DNA of 64,000 nucleotides. It comes from Glaciecola sp965660625. Lineage in GTDB: Bacteria; Pseudomonadota; Gammaproteobacteria; Enterobacterales; Alteromonadaceae. The position numbers were made by a program, and so were the translations under genes. The notes beneath the pieces were generated by a model. It did not search any database. It saw only the letters and a list, made by a program, of their open reading frames with translations, and was not told where the DNA came from. Of this stretch, positions 44,807 to 54,341 are shown one piece after another (the first letter of the stretch is position 1; every line of letters begins with the position of its first letter). The stretch is from assembly GCA_965660625.1 (NCBI GenBank), contig CBFIAR010000016.1, positions 22,162 through 86,161 on the forward strand, in the 5' to 3' direction.

Positions 44807-47167
44807 TTAATAGTTATATGAAAAGGTTAATCCATAGGTTCTTGGCGCACCGACTACACAGCGGATTGCCGTTGTGTTAGTTGTTGGATTTACAGCGCCC
44901 AAACTCTCACCTAACGTTTGATCAAACATAGTGCTGCAGTAACCCTTGTCAGTTAAATTATCGACAAACGCAGTGACTTTCCAGCCTGCACCAAAATCTT
45001 CAACACCCACACGCAAACTTGCTAGCGAATAGCTCGATTGGATAGTTTGTGGATTTTGATTTGTTGACCCTCCAATATTTTGATCATCGACATAATTGAT
45101 AGCCGGTCGCACAAATAAAGAAATGCCGGTGCTTAACGGAATGTTCCAGTCAGCCGTCAAGTTAGCCTGCAGCTTCGGTGACCAGTGATTAGATGTTCCG
45201 GTTAAATCTTGAACAGGACCACCAGGTAAGCCTGAACCATTCGGATAATTGAGGAACTCAGAATCAAGTGTTCCTAATCCGCCACTAAAGTGTAAATTAT
45301 CCGTAGGTGTATATTTAAAATCGATTTCAATACCTTTTTGACGCAATTCACCAGCATTAGTAGTGATGAAACTTAGGCCATCAAAGGATCGGGATTGGAA
45401 GTCTTTAATATCAGTTTGATAAAGGGTTACATTTGCAGTTAACGCGTTATCGAAGAATGAAGATTTGATACCTATTTCTGTATTTTCAGTCGTTTCATTG
45501 TCAAAAGTTCTACGGTCACCTAAACCCTCTAATGTTCCTTGAGAGTTAAATCCGCCTGACTTAAAACCGGTAGATCTTGTAAGAAAGCCCATTACATCAT
45601 CATTAAATTGATAACGGACGTTAGCTAACCAAGTGATCTTTTCCTCGTCAACCTTAAGGTCAGGAGTAGATTCCGGTGAGCGAAATATGGAGGCAAAAGG
45701 GTTATTAAGCTGTTGTTCAAAAGAACCGGTTTTTTCATCGTTAGTCCAACGTAAACCAATTGTTGTATCTAATCTGTCATTGATATGAAAAGTGCCTTGT
45801 GCAAAAACTGCAAGACTTTCTAATTCCTGCTTAAATTGCGAAGTTACGAATTTATCCTGTGCAAAACCAGCACAAGCGTTTGCTTGAGCTAAAGCGGTAG
45901 TCGTTGCAGCAGCCGGGGCCAAACCTGCTGCGATCAACTGCCCTCTTACAATGCCAAAGACTGTCGGTGAACAATAATCAGCCCCGGCATCAAAGAAAGT
46001 GTCAATATCAAAATTTTCTTTGTAATAGAAGAGACCAGCTACATAATCAAATGTGTCACTTTCAGGAGATAAAATTTGAAATTCTTGGGAGAGTGTGTCG
46101 TTAGTATAAAAGCTATTTCTTGGCACTAAATCAGCAGCGATGCGAAGCGTCGCTTCATCTTGATAATCATTTTCCCAATTTCTAATTGCAGTAATTGATT
46201 TAAGCTCAAAATCTGATAAATCGAACTTAAATTGAGCCGTTACACCCCATTGACTGTCTGTTGCTTTATCATCGTTAACCTGATTTACAACTTGATCATA
46301 AGGATCATCACCACTGCCCGCTGGCACGCCGTATAGTGCTTGTGTGGTACCAATAAAAAGTGGGCTATTCGTTTCAGGTAATAACTCAACTATCGTACCC
46401 GTATGATTTACTTCTGCAAAATCTACCGTTAATTTTGCTTCCACTGAGTCTGAAATATCAAATAATAATTTACCACGAAAACTAAGATCTTCTACGTCGC
46501 CAATCTCTTTGTTGGTCAATTCATTATAACCATAGCCATCTCGGTCTGAATAGTTGACACTTGCCAAGCCATAAATAGTATCCGACAACCCACCAGAAAG
46601 TGTCGTGCCAATGTTTACATCATTATAATTTCCATAACTAACATGTGTCTTCGCTCTAAAGTCATCTGTAGGATCATTGGTTGTTATGTTTAAAGCACCC
46701 ATGGGTGTGTTACGGCCGAATAATGTTCCTTGTGGCCCGCGTAAAACCTCTACCGTGCTTATATCGAGTAAATTATTAATGATCGAGCCAGGTCTTGGGT
46801 AATAAACACCGTCAATAAAAACGCCAACACTTCCTTCAACAGCAGTATTACCCACTGAACCAACGCCACGAATGATTAAACGTGTATTAGTCACCTGACT
46901 ACTTGTGCTCATATTAAAGTTAGGGACATGAGTTGATAGGTCTTCTAAATTATTAATGCCCGAACGAGCCATATAATCACCATCGACGACAGTTAAAGAT
47001 ATCGGCACGGTCTGGATATTCTCTGCGCGGCGCGTTGCGCTGACGATGACTATTTTTTCTACCGCTGAATCAGCTGATGGTTCATCTGAGTCTGCGGCGG
47101 CGATGGCGTTGATGCTTGTAATAGTTAACACTGCTGCATAAGGTATTGATTTTAATTTAAATTTCAT
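44807..47167 (-). CDS. TonB-dependent receptor
   Basis: The 786-residue receptor has a signal peptide ending near INAIAAADSDE, a TonB-box-like VEKIVIVSATRR and a plug with SGINNLEDLSTHVPNFN and VEVLRGPQGTLFGRNTPMGAL. The barrel ends with TYGLTFSYNY. One extracellular loop contains cysteines (DYCSPTVFG and NACAGF) that may form a disulfide. The plug type is the one common in oligosaccharide, aromatic and general nutrient receptors, not the siderophore type seen at 22861. Its neighbours are two DUF3604 genes upstream and the PPIase/HupE pair downstream. Confidence 0.9.
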   Translation of the reverse strand: MKFKLKSIPYAAVLTITSINAIAAADSDEPSADSAVEKIVIVSATRRAENIQTVPISLTVVDGDYMARSGINNLEDLSTHVPNFNMSTSSQVTNTRLIIRGVGSVGNTAVEGSVGVFIDGVYYPRPGSIINNLLDISTVEVLRGPQGTLFGRNTPMGALNITTNDPTDDFRAKTHVSYGNYNDVNIGTTLSGGLSDTIYGLASVNYSDRDGYGYNELTNKEIGDVEDLSFRGKLLFDISDSVEAKLTVDFAEVNHTGTIVELLPETNSPLFIGTTQALYGVPAGSGDDPYDQVVNQVNDDKATDSQWGVTAQFKFDLSDFELKSITAIRNWENDYQDEATLRIAADLVPRNSFYTNDTLSQEFQILSPESDTFDYVAGLFYYKENFDIDTFFDAGADYCSPTVFGIVRGQLIAAGLAPAAATTTALAQANACAGFAQDKFVTSQFKQELESLAVFAQGTFHINDRLDTTIGLRWTNDEKTGSFEQQLNNPFASIFRSPESTPDLKVDEEKITWLANVRYQFNDDVMGFLTRSTGFKSGGFNSQGTLEGLGDRRTFDNETTENTEIGIKSSFFDNALTANVTLYQTDIKDFQSRSFDGLSFITTNAGELRQKGIEIDFKYTPTDNLHFSGGLGTLDSEFLNYPNGSGLPGGPVQDLTGTSNHWSPKLQANLTADWNIPLSTGISLFVRPAINYVDDQNIGGSTNQNPQTIQSSYSLASLRVGVEDFGAGWKVTAFVDNLTDKGYCSTMFDQTLGESLGAVNPTTNTTAIRCVVGAPRTYGLTFSYNY

Positions 47168-47228
47168 ATAAGTGTCCCTCGGTTGTTTGTTAAATTTTTA
47201 TATTTATTGTCATTACAGTCTGTTAGCT

Positions 47229-49085
47229 TCAACCTGGCTTGTACCAAATAGGAGAACCCCAAGCTCTTTCCTGTATAAACTCTGCTACTGGGATTGCTGG
47301 TTTAACTTCACGTTTTGTTTCTATTAAATCGTAGGTGCTCCAACGACAACTTGGGTTTTCAAGTGCTCGACTATAATAAAAAGCAGATTGTTCAGGGTTG
47401 AAATTAGGATCTTGCCAAACAATGGAAAGCTGAGTCGCACCTTTATCCGGTGAACTTTCACAGCTATTGCTGTCAACCTTGGCACCGTTATCTGGGCAGC
47501 GGTGGGTATCAGGGTCAGGACTCAATCCGTCGGAGCATGCAACATCGAAGGTCTGTTCGTGAACAATTCCCTGATCATCCAACCAACCTTTGATCACTTG
47601 TAATCGCTGTAAGGGAACTGTTTGAGGATCGCGCGCTGCCCATACCAATAGCGACAAGGAGCGTTTTTTATCGGTCTTGAGTAATGTTCCACCCATGGGA
47701 ACGCCAAGGCTATAAAGTGAATTCCAGTTATTTTCAGTGGCCAGCGATTTATCCAGGTCCCAGCCGGCAAACATTCTAATGCGTATGCGGTTACCTGATG
47801 TGCCAAACGTCTCACGGCGCTTCAATGCAGAGTAGATATCATACCTAGTATTATTGTTAGCCCAGACCCCGGCTAGACCACCCGGGTTGTAGGTTACCGA
47901 ACCACGTCCATTTTTAACTTGAAGTCCGCCAGTTAATCGCTTGACTGCTGTTGATTCCGGTTTGCCTTGATGTCCCGGATAACCTTTTTCCATGGTTCCT
48001 CCCGGATTACCATTATGAGTATCCGTGCTGGCAACAATGCCATAGGCAAAGGGGTTGAATCCGAGCTCCTTCTCTAGACTGAGACCTGTTTTTAGACCAT
48101 TTCTTAGCATTGAACTTTGCTGTACGCATCCGACTTCCTGTCCTTCTTTACAGGGATCGTAAATCAGCTCAAAGTTACAGAATTCATCCTGAGACCCAAT
48201 ACCCAAGTAACATTCTGAATTACCTTTGCCTTGATGTATTTCGGCCAGACGATCAAACTTTGCTCGACGAGAATAATCGAGATTTGACCATTGACTTCCA
48301 TCCGTATTGCTCAAGGCAAAATGTTGTCCCCACGAAATATTAGAGTTATGCGGAATAGTAATTGCGTCACAATCTGCGGTGCAATTTTCTTCAAGCCACG
48401 CCCAGAGTTCACGTGCTGAGGGTAAATCAAAAACACTCATCGCTTCTTCTGTGACTGAACTATTGGCAAATATAATATTGCGGTGCACAGAGCCTCCGCC
48501 ACCTTTGTAGTTGGGAGTAAACTCAAAACCGTGCAATGTCGTAAATGTTCCTGGTTGGTTGTATTTTTCAGTCAGCCTCTGCATTTCTTTCCATGGATTT
48601 TTAGCACTGTCGCGACAGCTCTGCTTGTTTTCACAGACATCAGCGATATGTTGCGGTGGATCCATTGATAGCGTCTTAAATGCCCTATAAAACATTTTCA
48701 GTTCACGCTCTCTCACACTCTTGCATGTTGCACTGACAAAGCTTGGATTATCTGCATCCAGTAAACAGCGCTCTGCATAAGCAAAAGACTCCGCATGATC
48801 AGTAATAGCGACAAAGTCCAATGGTATTTTTAACTGGTGCATATTATTTGTATCACCGGCAATAGCGACCGGTTTACCCATTGCATAAAGCAATGCTTCC
48901 CGGGGCCCATTGGTATTTGAAAAAATGTAACTATCCAACGACCAACTGGTATGAACATGTAAATCACCAAAAAATGCGCTGCGATCATTACTCACTGTTA
49001 AGGGCGGTTTGGCTTGAACTGCGCCATCTGCTTTTACTGTCGGTATGACGACAGCCAGCAATATTAAAATTGGCCACTTCATCAT
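47229..49085 (-). CDS. DUF3604 protein, exported, first paralog
   Basis: The 618-residue protein has a signal peptide (WPILILLAVVIPTVKADG) and a PHP-like metal-binding pattern. FFGDLHVHTSWSLD carries HxH, FVAITDHAES carries DH, and TLHGFEFTP, ITIPHNSN and FGIVASTDTHNG supply further His and Asp ligands. Two or more conserved cysteines follow (CVQQSS, CSDGLSPDPDTHRC). DUF3604 has no established reaction, but the pattern suggests a periplasmic metal-dependent hydrolase. The start at 49085 follows GGAG by 8 bp, and a longer frame to 49112 has no site. It is related to the next upstream gene. Confidence 0.82.
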   Translation of the reverse strand: MMKWPILILLAVVIPTVKADGAVQAKPPLTVSNDRSAFFGDLHVHTSWSLDSYIFSNTNGPREALLYAMGKPVAIAGDTNNMHQLKIPLDFVAITDHAESFAYAERCLLDADNPSFVSATCKSVRERELKMFYRAFKTLSMDPPQHIADVCENKQSCRDSAKNPWKEMQRLTEKYNQPGTFTTLHGFEFTPNYKGGGGSVHRNIIFANSSVTEEAMSVFDLPSARELWAWLEENCTADCDAITIPHNSNISWGQHFALSNTDGSQWSNLDYSRRAKFDRLAEIHQGKGNSECYLGIGSQDEFCNFELIYDPCKEGQEVGCVQQSSMLRNGLKTGLSLEKELGFNPFAYGIVASTDTHNGNPGGTMEKGYPGHQGKPESTAVKRLTGGLQVKNGRGSVTYNPGGLAGVWANNNTRYDIYSALKRRETFGTSGNRIRIRMFAGWDLDKSLATENNWNSLYSLGVPMGGTLLKTDKKRSLSLLVWAARDPQTVPLQRLQVIKGWLDDQGIVHEQTFDVACSDGLSPDPDTHRCPDNGAKVDSNSCESSPDKGATQLSIVWQDPNFNPEQSAFYYSRALENPSCRWSTYDLIETKREVKPAIPVAEFIQERAWGSPIWYKPG

Positions 49086-49176
49086 TTTGATATCTCCATA
49101 GATACAACTCATATATTTCAGTAGTTAGGTGATTAGATCGTTTTGTAGCAAGGCAATCTTTGACTTAAAAAGAGCA

Positions 49177-51078
49177 TTATGGCGTGTACCATATAGGCGA
49201 GCTATACGCCCTTTCTTGCTGTATTTTTGGCGATTCTGCAGGCACTTCAACGCCAAAACGTACCGAATCATAAGTAACCCATCTAGGGGTAGGTATCTCC
49301 AGAACTCTCACGTAATAAAAGGCTCGTAGCGTGGCATTAAAGTCGGGGTCAATCCAAACCGTGCTCAGCTCCGCAGAGCCAATTTTGTTAGTGTAAGAAG
49401 CGTTATCCAAGTCAACTGTATTACCAACCGGCTTTAACTTGCCGTTGTTGCTGATACTGCGTTGCTCACTGTTACTCCAGGCAACGTCATATACTTTTTC
49501 ATGTGTAGAACCCGCTTGGTCAACCCAGCCTTTTATCACCTGTATTCGATCGAGGTTTGCCCCCATCGGATCTCTAGTAGCAGCGATCAAAAAACTAATC
49601 GCTGTCTTTTCAGGAGCGCTCGCCAAATCACCTCCCATTGGCACCCCTTTCTGATATCCGACGTGGGCTAGATTGGCTTTTACTGCATCAGCACCTGTAA
49701 ATTCCCAACCACCGAAAAAGCGTAGGCTGATACGACTGCCTGTTGTGGCATATACTTCTTTGCGTTTCATCGCATCCCAAATGGCTGCGCGGGTATTTTC
49801 TTTTGACCAAACAGCGGTATAACCTGAAGCAGCCTGCTCCCAGGAATAAACCAGTTTGTCTCCCGCTTTCCCAACAACACCTTGAACTCGGTTTGGTCCT
49901 GGTTCCATACCAGCACTGTGTTTTCCATAAAAATTATCTTCGGCTGCGGTGGACAGAGCAGTATGAGAATCTGTCGAGCCGATCATGCCGAACTTGTAAG
50001 GGTTAGTACCAAGCTTTGATTCGAGCGAAATACCTGCTCGAAGTGACGAACGGGCATATTCAGCGGGTAACATTTCTGGTGTTTTTTCTATTCCGGCAAA
50101 ATTGCCTCTGTCCCAAGTTTCATAATCGGCAAATTCGTCATTGGGTGAGAGCAGTGGATGGGTTTCGGCATCTCCCTTAATTTGTGTGACCTCATAGAGA
50201 GGTTCCATACGAGCGCGCCTAGCCGCTGTGCGTTCATCGAGAGATTTACCATCAAATGTTTTCCCATTAAACATTAGACCATTGGAAAGATTACCATTAT
50301 GAGGAATAGCCAGAACCTGGCCCTGTTGGTTTTTTTGATAATCATCCATGTAGTCCCATAAAGCTTCTGGGTCATCGTTGATATTGCTGGAAAAAGGCAT
50401 GACTTGAGAAACTTTGTCAGCATCATCTTTGAATATAACCACTCGGTGTAAATTGCTACCGCCTGGCCATGAAGACCATTCAAATCCATGCAAGGCAGTA
50501 AATATACCGGGTTTATTGTTTTCTTCAGCGGCCTTGATTAGACGATTCCATGCTGGTTGTCGGATTTCTGTCAAATCCAGTTCATCCGGCCATCCGTTCA
50601 CCAAACCATCAGCTGATATCGCGAGTTGGGAGCGAATATCTCCTTTTATCTGCAAAGCTCGCCATTTTTGCAGTTGTTCGTTCTTCATCAACAAAGGAAC
50701 TTCTTTTGCAAGCATTTGCATTGAGCCCAAACCCTCGGCATGGTCAGCAATAACCAAGAAATCCAGTGGTCTCCTAAGACGAGCTGCCTGTCCGTGCGTA
50801 GCTGTTATAGTGCCCCCTCGAGCGAAACGAAATGCGTCCTCTGGACCAAGCCGAACACCTAAATTATTAGCATCTTGCGATAAGGTTGTGTGAAGATGAG
50901 TATCCCCCCAGAACACCTGCTGAGGATAGTCCACACTTACCGTTGGCGAGTATACGACAGCCTCGTTTACTGACACATTAGGCTCCACATCCTTTTTAGC
51001 CCAAACAAGATTGTTATGCGCAATGCATATGTATAAGACTATGCACATGCCCGATTTTCGAAATGTCTTAATACTCAT
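49177..51078 (-). CDS. DUF3604 protein, exported, second paralog
   Basis: The 633-residue paralog of the previous gene has a signal segment (MCIVLYICIAHNNLVWA) and the same metal pattern. It reads FWGDTHLHTTLSQDANN, FLVIADHAEGLG, TALHGFEWSSWPGGSNLHR, VLAIPHNGN and FGMIGSTDSH. It differs by lacking the cysteine-rich insertions of its neighbour, which suggests a related but separate substrate. The start at 51078 is preferred because GAGGTGAG lies upstream, and a GTG at 51084 is possible. It lies 63 bp after the FGGY kinase gene and 91 bp before the first paralog. Tandem duplication followed by divergence is the simplest history. Confidence 0.82.
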   Translation of the reverse strand: MSIKTFRKSGMCIVLYICIAHNNLVWAKKDVEPNVSVNEAVVYSPTVSVDYPQQVFWGDTHLHTTLSQDANNLGVRLGPEDAFRFARGGTITATHGQAARLRRPLDFLVIADHAEGLGSMQMLAKEVPLLMKNEQLQKWRALQIKGDIRSQLAISADGLVNGWPDELDLTEIRQPAWNRLIKAAEENNKPGIFTALHGFEWSSWPGGSNLHRVVIFKDDADKVSQVMPFSSNINDDPEALWDYMDDYQKNQQGQVLAIPHNGNLSNGLMFNGKTFDGKSLDERTAARRARMEPLYEVTQIKGDAETHPLLSPNDEFADYETWDRGNFAGIEKTPEMLPAEYARSSLRAGISLESKLGTNPYKFGMIGSTDSHTALSTAAEDNFYGKHSAGMEPGPNRVQGVVGKAGDKLVYSWEQAASGYTAVWSKENTRAAIWDAMKRKEVYATTGSRISLRFFGGWEFTGADAVKANLAHVGYQKGVPMGGDLASAPEKTAISFLIAATRDPMGANLDRIQVIKGWVDQAGSTHEKVYDVAWSNSEQRSISNNGKLKPVGNTVDLDNASYTNKIGSAELSTVWIDPDFNATLRAFYYVRVLEIPTPRWVTYDSVRFGVEVPAESPKIQQERAYSSPIWYTP

Positions 51079-51141
51079 ATCCACTCACCTCAAGATTACA
51101 TTGTTAAATTATGGTCATACGGCTTACTCAGAAGCACCGAC

Positions 51142-52710
51142 TCAAGACGGATATCCGGTAATATTCTGTATCTTTTGATAGCCTGTTTTTAGACTCTCGA
51201 ATAAGCCGCTATATACTTCCTTGTAGAGACGGTCATACAGTTTTTGGTGTTCATGATTTGGTTTGAATACATCACCAGAATGCACCATTTGGCTAACCGC
51301 TATTTTAAAGTCAGGGTAAACATTGGTGCCCACTGCACAAGCTATGGCGGCGCCAAGTCCCGAAGTTTCAAAGGTATGGGGACGCTGTACATTCATCCCA
51401 AAGATATTGGCACTGATTTGCATTACTTCATTGCTCTGCGAGCCGCCACCGGATATTCTTAAGACGTCAATTTGATGTCCTGAACGTCTTTCCAGTAATT
51501 CTTTGCCTTCCCTTAACGCAAAAGTGAGTCCCTCAATCAACGCACGGTAAATATGAGCTCTTGTGTGCATTGATCCAAAACCGATCATTGCCCCTCTGGC
51601 TGAAGGATCTGTTGCAGAGGTTCCTGACCCCCAATAGGGTTGTAATACTAGTCCCATTGAACCAGGGGGAGTAATGCGCAGTAATTCATCCAGCAGCTTT
51701 TCCGGAGTGGTGTCGTTTTCTTTAGCACACAGTCGTTCCTGTAAACCAAATTCCTCCTTGTACCAGGTCACCATCCAATATCCTCGATTGACCATCACTT
51801 CAGTATTATAAGTCTGGGGAATAACGCCTGGGTACGCTGGATGATGAGGTACAGGCTCAAGATAGTTGTCACCGGCGATATTCAGTGTTGCGGTAGTACC
51901 ATAACTTAAACTGCCAACACCGGGTTCTATGCAACCAGAACCGAGGACTTCACAAGCTTTGTCTGAACCAGATGCTATGACGGGCACACCCGCCGGTATG
52001 CCTGTATCCCTTGAGGCCTCGGTTGTGATATATCCTAATACTTCCCCGGCGTTAACTAACTCAGGTAGCATGTCTGGCCTGAGCTCGGGGATAGCGCGCC
52101 ATTTCCAATCGTTCGCTTTTGCCCAGCCTAGTTTTTCGAAATCGAAAGGCACGTAACCTACTTGGTTTGCCACTGCGTCTTTGTATTGGCCTGTTAGACG
52201 AAAATTATGGTAACCCGAGAGCATTAAATATTTGTGTACCTGCTGCCAAACTGCGGGTTTGTTTTGAGCAAGCCAATTAGCTTTGGACTGCTCATGAAAA
52301 TCGTCTACAGCAGGTTTTACTCCGAGTAAACGCATCAGCAGATTTTCGATCGAACCTAATGCGGGCTTGGTATTTACTTTTCTCCGATCAAGCCAGGTTA
52401 TTGCTGGGTATAGAGCGTTTCCATTCACATCTAAGGGTATAGCGGTCGTGCGCTGTGTCGTTACTGACACTGCCGCGATGGATTCTTTCGGGGCATTTAG
52501 TTCGCGCAACACTTGCTGGCAAGCCTGACAAAGCGAGTCCCAATAATATTGCGGATCTTGCTCTGCCCACCCCGGTTGAGGTTCTAGATACGGCTTAATA
52601 TTTATCTTGCTTTTTGCCAGCATTTGACCTTTTTGGTCAAACACCAATGCTCTGACACTTTGAGTTCCATTATCAATGGTCAAAAAATATTTCGATTCAG
52701 AGCCGGTCAT
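51142..52710 (-). CDS. FGGY-family carbohydrate/polyol kinase
   Basis: The 522-residue kinase starts with TIDNGTQSVRALVFD, the phosphate-1 loop of the FGGY family. It continues with PGWAEQDPQYYWDSL, VTTQRTTAIPLD and ITWLDRR. The adenosine region is in the second domain, with SYGTTATLNIAG, LTFALREGKELLE and LRISGGGSQSNEVMQISANI. It is closest in look to xylulokinase- and glycerol-kinase-like members, but the substrate is not clear. The start overlaps the stop of the GlpD-like gene (ATGA), so they are coupled, which favours a glycerol-related substrate. Confidence 0.85.
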   Translation of the reverse strand: MTGSESKYFLTIDNGTQSVRALVFDQKGQMLAKSKINIKPYLEPQPGWAEQDPQYYWDSLCQACQQVLRELNAPKESIAAVSVTTQRTTAIPLDVNGNALYPAITWLDRRKVNTKPALGSIENLLMRLLGVKPAVDDFHEQSKANWLAQNKPAVWQQVHKYLMLSGYHNFRLTGQYKDAVANQVGYVPFDFEKLGWAKANDWKWRAIPELRPDMLPELVNAGEVLGYITTEASRDTGIPAGVPVIASGSDKACEVLGSGCIEPGVGSLSYGTTATLNIAGDNYLEPVPHHPAYPGVIPQTYNTEVMVNRGYWMVTWYKEEFGLQERLCAKENDTTPEKLLDELLRITPPGSMGLVLQPYWGSGTSATDPSARGAMIGFGSMHTRAHIYRALIEGLTFALREGKELLERRSGHQIDVLRISGGGSQSNEVMQISANIFGMNVQRPHTFETSGLGAAIACAVGTNVYPDFKIAVSQMVHSGDVFKPNHEHQKLYDRLYKEVYSGLFESLKTGYQKIQNITGYPS

Positions 52711-54317
52711 TTTCTTTCACCTGGCAGACTATAGTGAGAACCCCAGATTTCCTGATAGCGCTGCAACTCATTGCGCCATTCCTCATCGTTGTAACCTAAC
52801 TCTTGGGTAAACATATCCTGCAATTGAGAAAACAGGGCTTCTCCCCCCTTCGGTAATAACAATCCTAGACGCGTGCGTCGCAGTAATAGATCATCTAGGT
52901 GGTATACCATTTCGTGCTTCAATGCCCATCTACACTCAGCAAAACTATATTGTGTTCCAAGAATTAAAGGCAGTTCATCCGGTATTGCCGTTGATAGTAA
53001 TTCGCTGGCTTTTTCGCCATAGCGGCCTATTAATCGTCTAGCCCTCTCGGGGTTTTCTGGAAGCAATTCCTCAGCTTTGATAGATACTTTTGCAAAAACT
53101 CTGTCATCAGAATGACTCGTAGGTGCTGGTCTCAATTGGTCGCCAGCAGCCTTAAGCGCGTCCAGAGCGATAGTGCGAAAGGTTGTTAGTTTTCCTCCAC
53201 TTACAGTAACAAGCCCCTTATCTAACCACACTGCATGGTCGCGTCGTTCCTTGGATGGATCTTTAGCTTTATCAGTCCCAATAACCGGCCTGACTCCGGC
53301 CCATGTGGAAATAATGTCATCTCGCGATAGGACTAAATCAGGAAACTCAAAGTTGACAGCTTGCAATAAATAATCCAGTTCTTGGTTTGTAATTGATGGC
53401 TCAATATCTAAGTCACCAGCATGATCGAGGTCGGTAGTTCCCACTATCACAACATCTTCCCAAGGGTAAATAAATACACCGCGATTATCCGCGGGGTGAA
53501 AAATGACAAGTGTGTCGAATAGAGGTAGTCGAGAAGTTGCAATCACTAGATGACTGCCGCGCAGCGGCCGGATACGCGGTTCAGCATGTACCTTACTGCG
53601 CAGTTTATCTGCCCAAACCCCCGTACTGTTGACTACAACTTTCGCTCGCAAATCGAAACCGTTGCCACCCACGCTATCCTCCACAGTAACACCACTGACC
53701 TTGCCTTGGTGCATCATCAGGTTTTTGGCTTTTGCATAATTCAACATCTGTCCACCTTGGCTACCTGCCTCTTGTAACAGGCGCAATACCAGACGGGCAT
53801 CATCGGTGCTGGCATCCGTGTAATAGCAAGCACCCTTGAGGCCTGTTGCTCTTATTCCTCTGAATCGCTCCTGTATTTTGCCGCCGGTGTAATAGCAGGC
53901 ATCTCGGACACCAGCCATGTAATCATATATTTTTAGAATAATAGACAAAGACCACCTTCCTGGAAAACGGCCTTTACGAAGAATGAAATAGAATCCGGCG
54001 CGCTTAACCAAATCTGGCGCTTCAGATAACAGACGCTCGCGCTCATTCAGTGAGTCTTTTGTTAACGCAAAGTGGCCAGAGACCAAATAACGCAGACCAC
54101 CATGAACCATCTTCGAAGAACGACTTGAAGTGCCCCAAGCAAAGTCTTTCTGTTCAATGAGTAGGCTACGATAACCACGGCGAACCGCTTCCCTAAGAAC
54201 AGCCGCGCCAGTAATGCCACCGCCAATAATGATGAGATCCCACTCAGGTGGATCAGCTTGACTGATTTCATTAAGCAACGTTTTACGATCAGAAAAAATA
54301 TTATTTACCGAGCTCAT
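52707..54317 (-). CDS. GlpD-like FAD-dependent glycerol-3-phosphate dehydrogenase/oxidase
   Basis: The 536-residue flavoprotein has the FAD site WDLIIIGGGITGAAVLREA near residue 30 and the family signature WGTSSRSSKMVHGGLRYL. It continues with VGTTDLDHAGDLDIEPS, WAGVRPVIG and VTVSGGKLTTFR, and has a C-terminal helical domain. These match GlpD/GlpO, which oxidise glycerol-3-phosphate to dihydroxyacetone phosphate at the membrane. The gene sits between an alkyl-DHAP-synthase-like gene and an FGGY kinase gene instead of with glpF/glpK. It may therefore act on a substituted glycerol phosphate. A G-rich ribosome-binding site precedes the ATG. Confidence 0.85.
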   Translation of the reverse strand: MSSVNNIFSDRKTLLNEISQADPPEWDLIIIGGGITGAAVLREAVRRGYRSLLIEQKDFAWGTSSRSSKMVHGGLRYLVSGHFALTKDSLNERERLLSEAPDLVKRAGFYFILRKGRFPGRWSLSIILKIYDYMAGVRDACYYTGGKIQERFRGIRATGLKGACYYTDASTDDARLVLRLLQEAGSQGGQMLNYAKAKNLMMHQGKVSGVTVEDSVGGNGFDLRAKVVVNSTGVWADKLRSKVHAEPRIRPLRGSHLVIATSRLPLFDTLVIFHPADNRGVFIYPWEDVVIVGTTDLDHAGDLDIEPSITNQELDYLLQAVNFEFPDLVLSRDDIISTWAGVRPVIGTDKAKDPSKERRDHAVWLDKGLVTVSGGKLTTFRTIALDALKAAGDQLRPAPTSHSDDRVFAKVSIKAEELLPENPERARRLIGRYGEKASELLSTAIPDELPLILGTQYSFAECRWALKHEMVYHLDDLLLRRTRLGLLLPKGGEALFSQLQDMFTQELGYNDEEWRNELQRYQEIWGSHYSLPGERK

Positions 54318-54341
54318 CTATACCCCCCCAAACCGTGTCTA

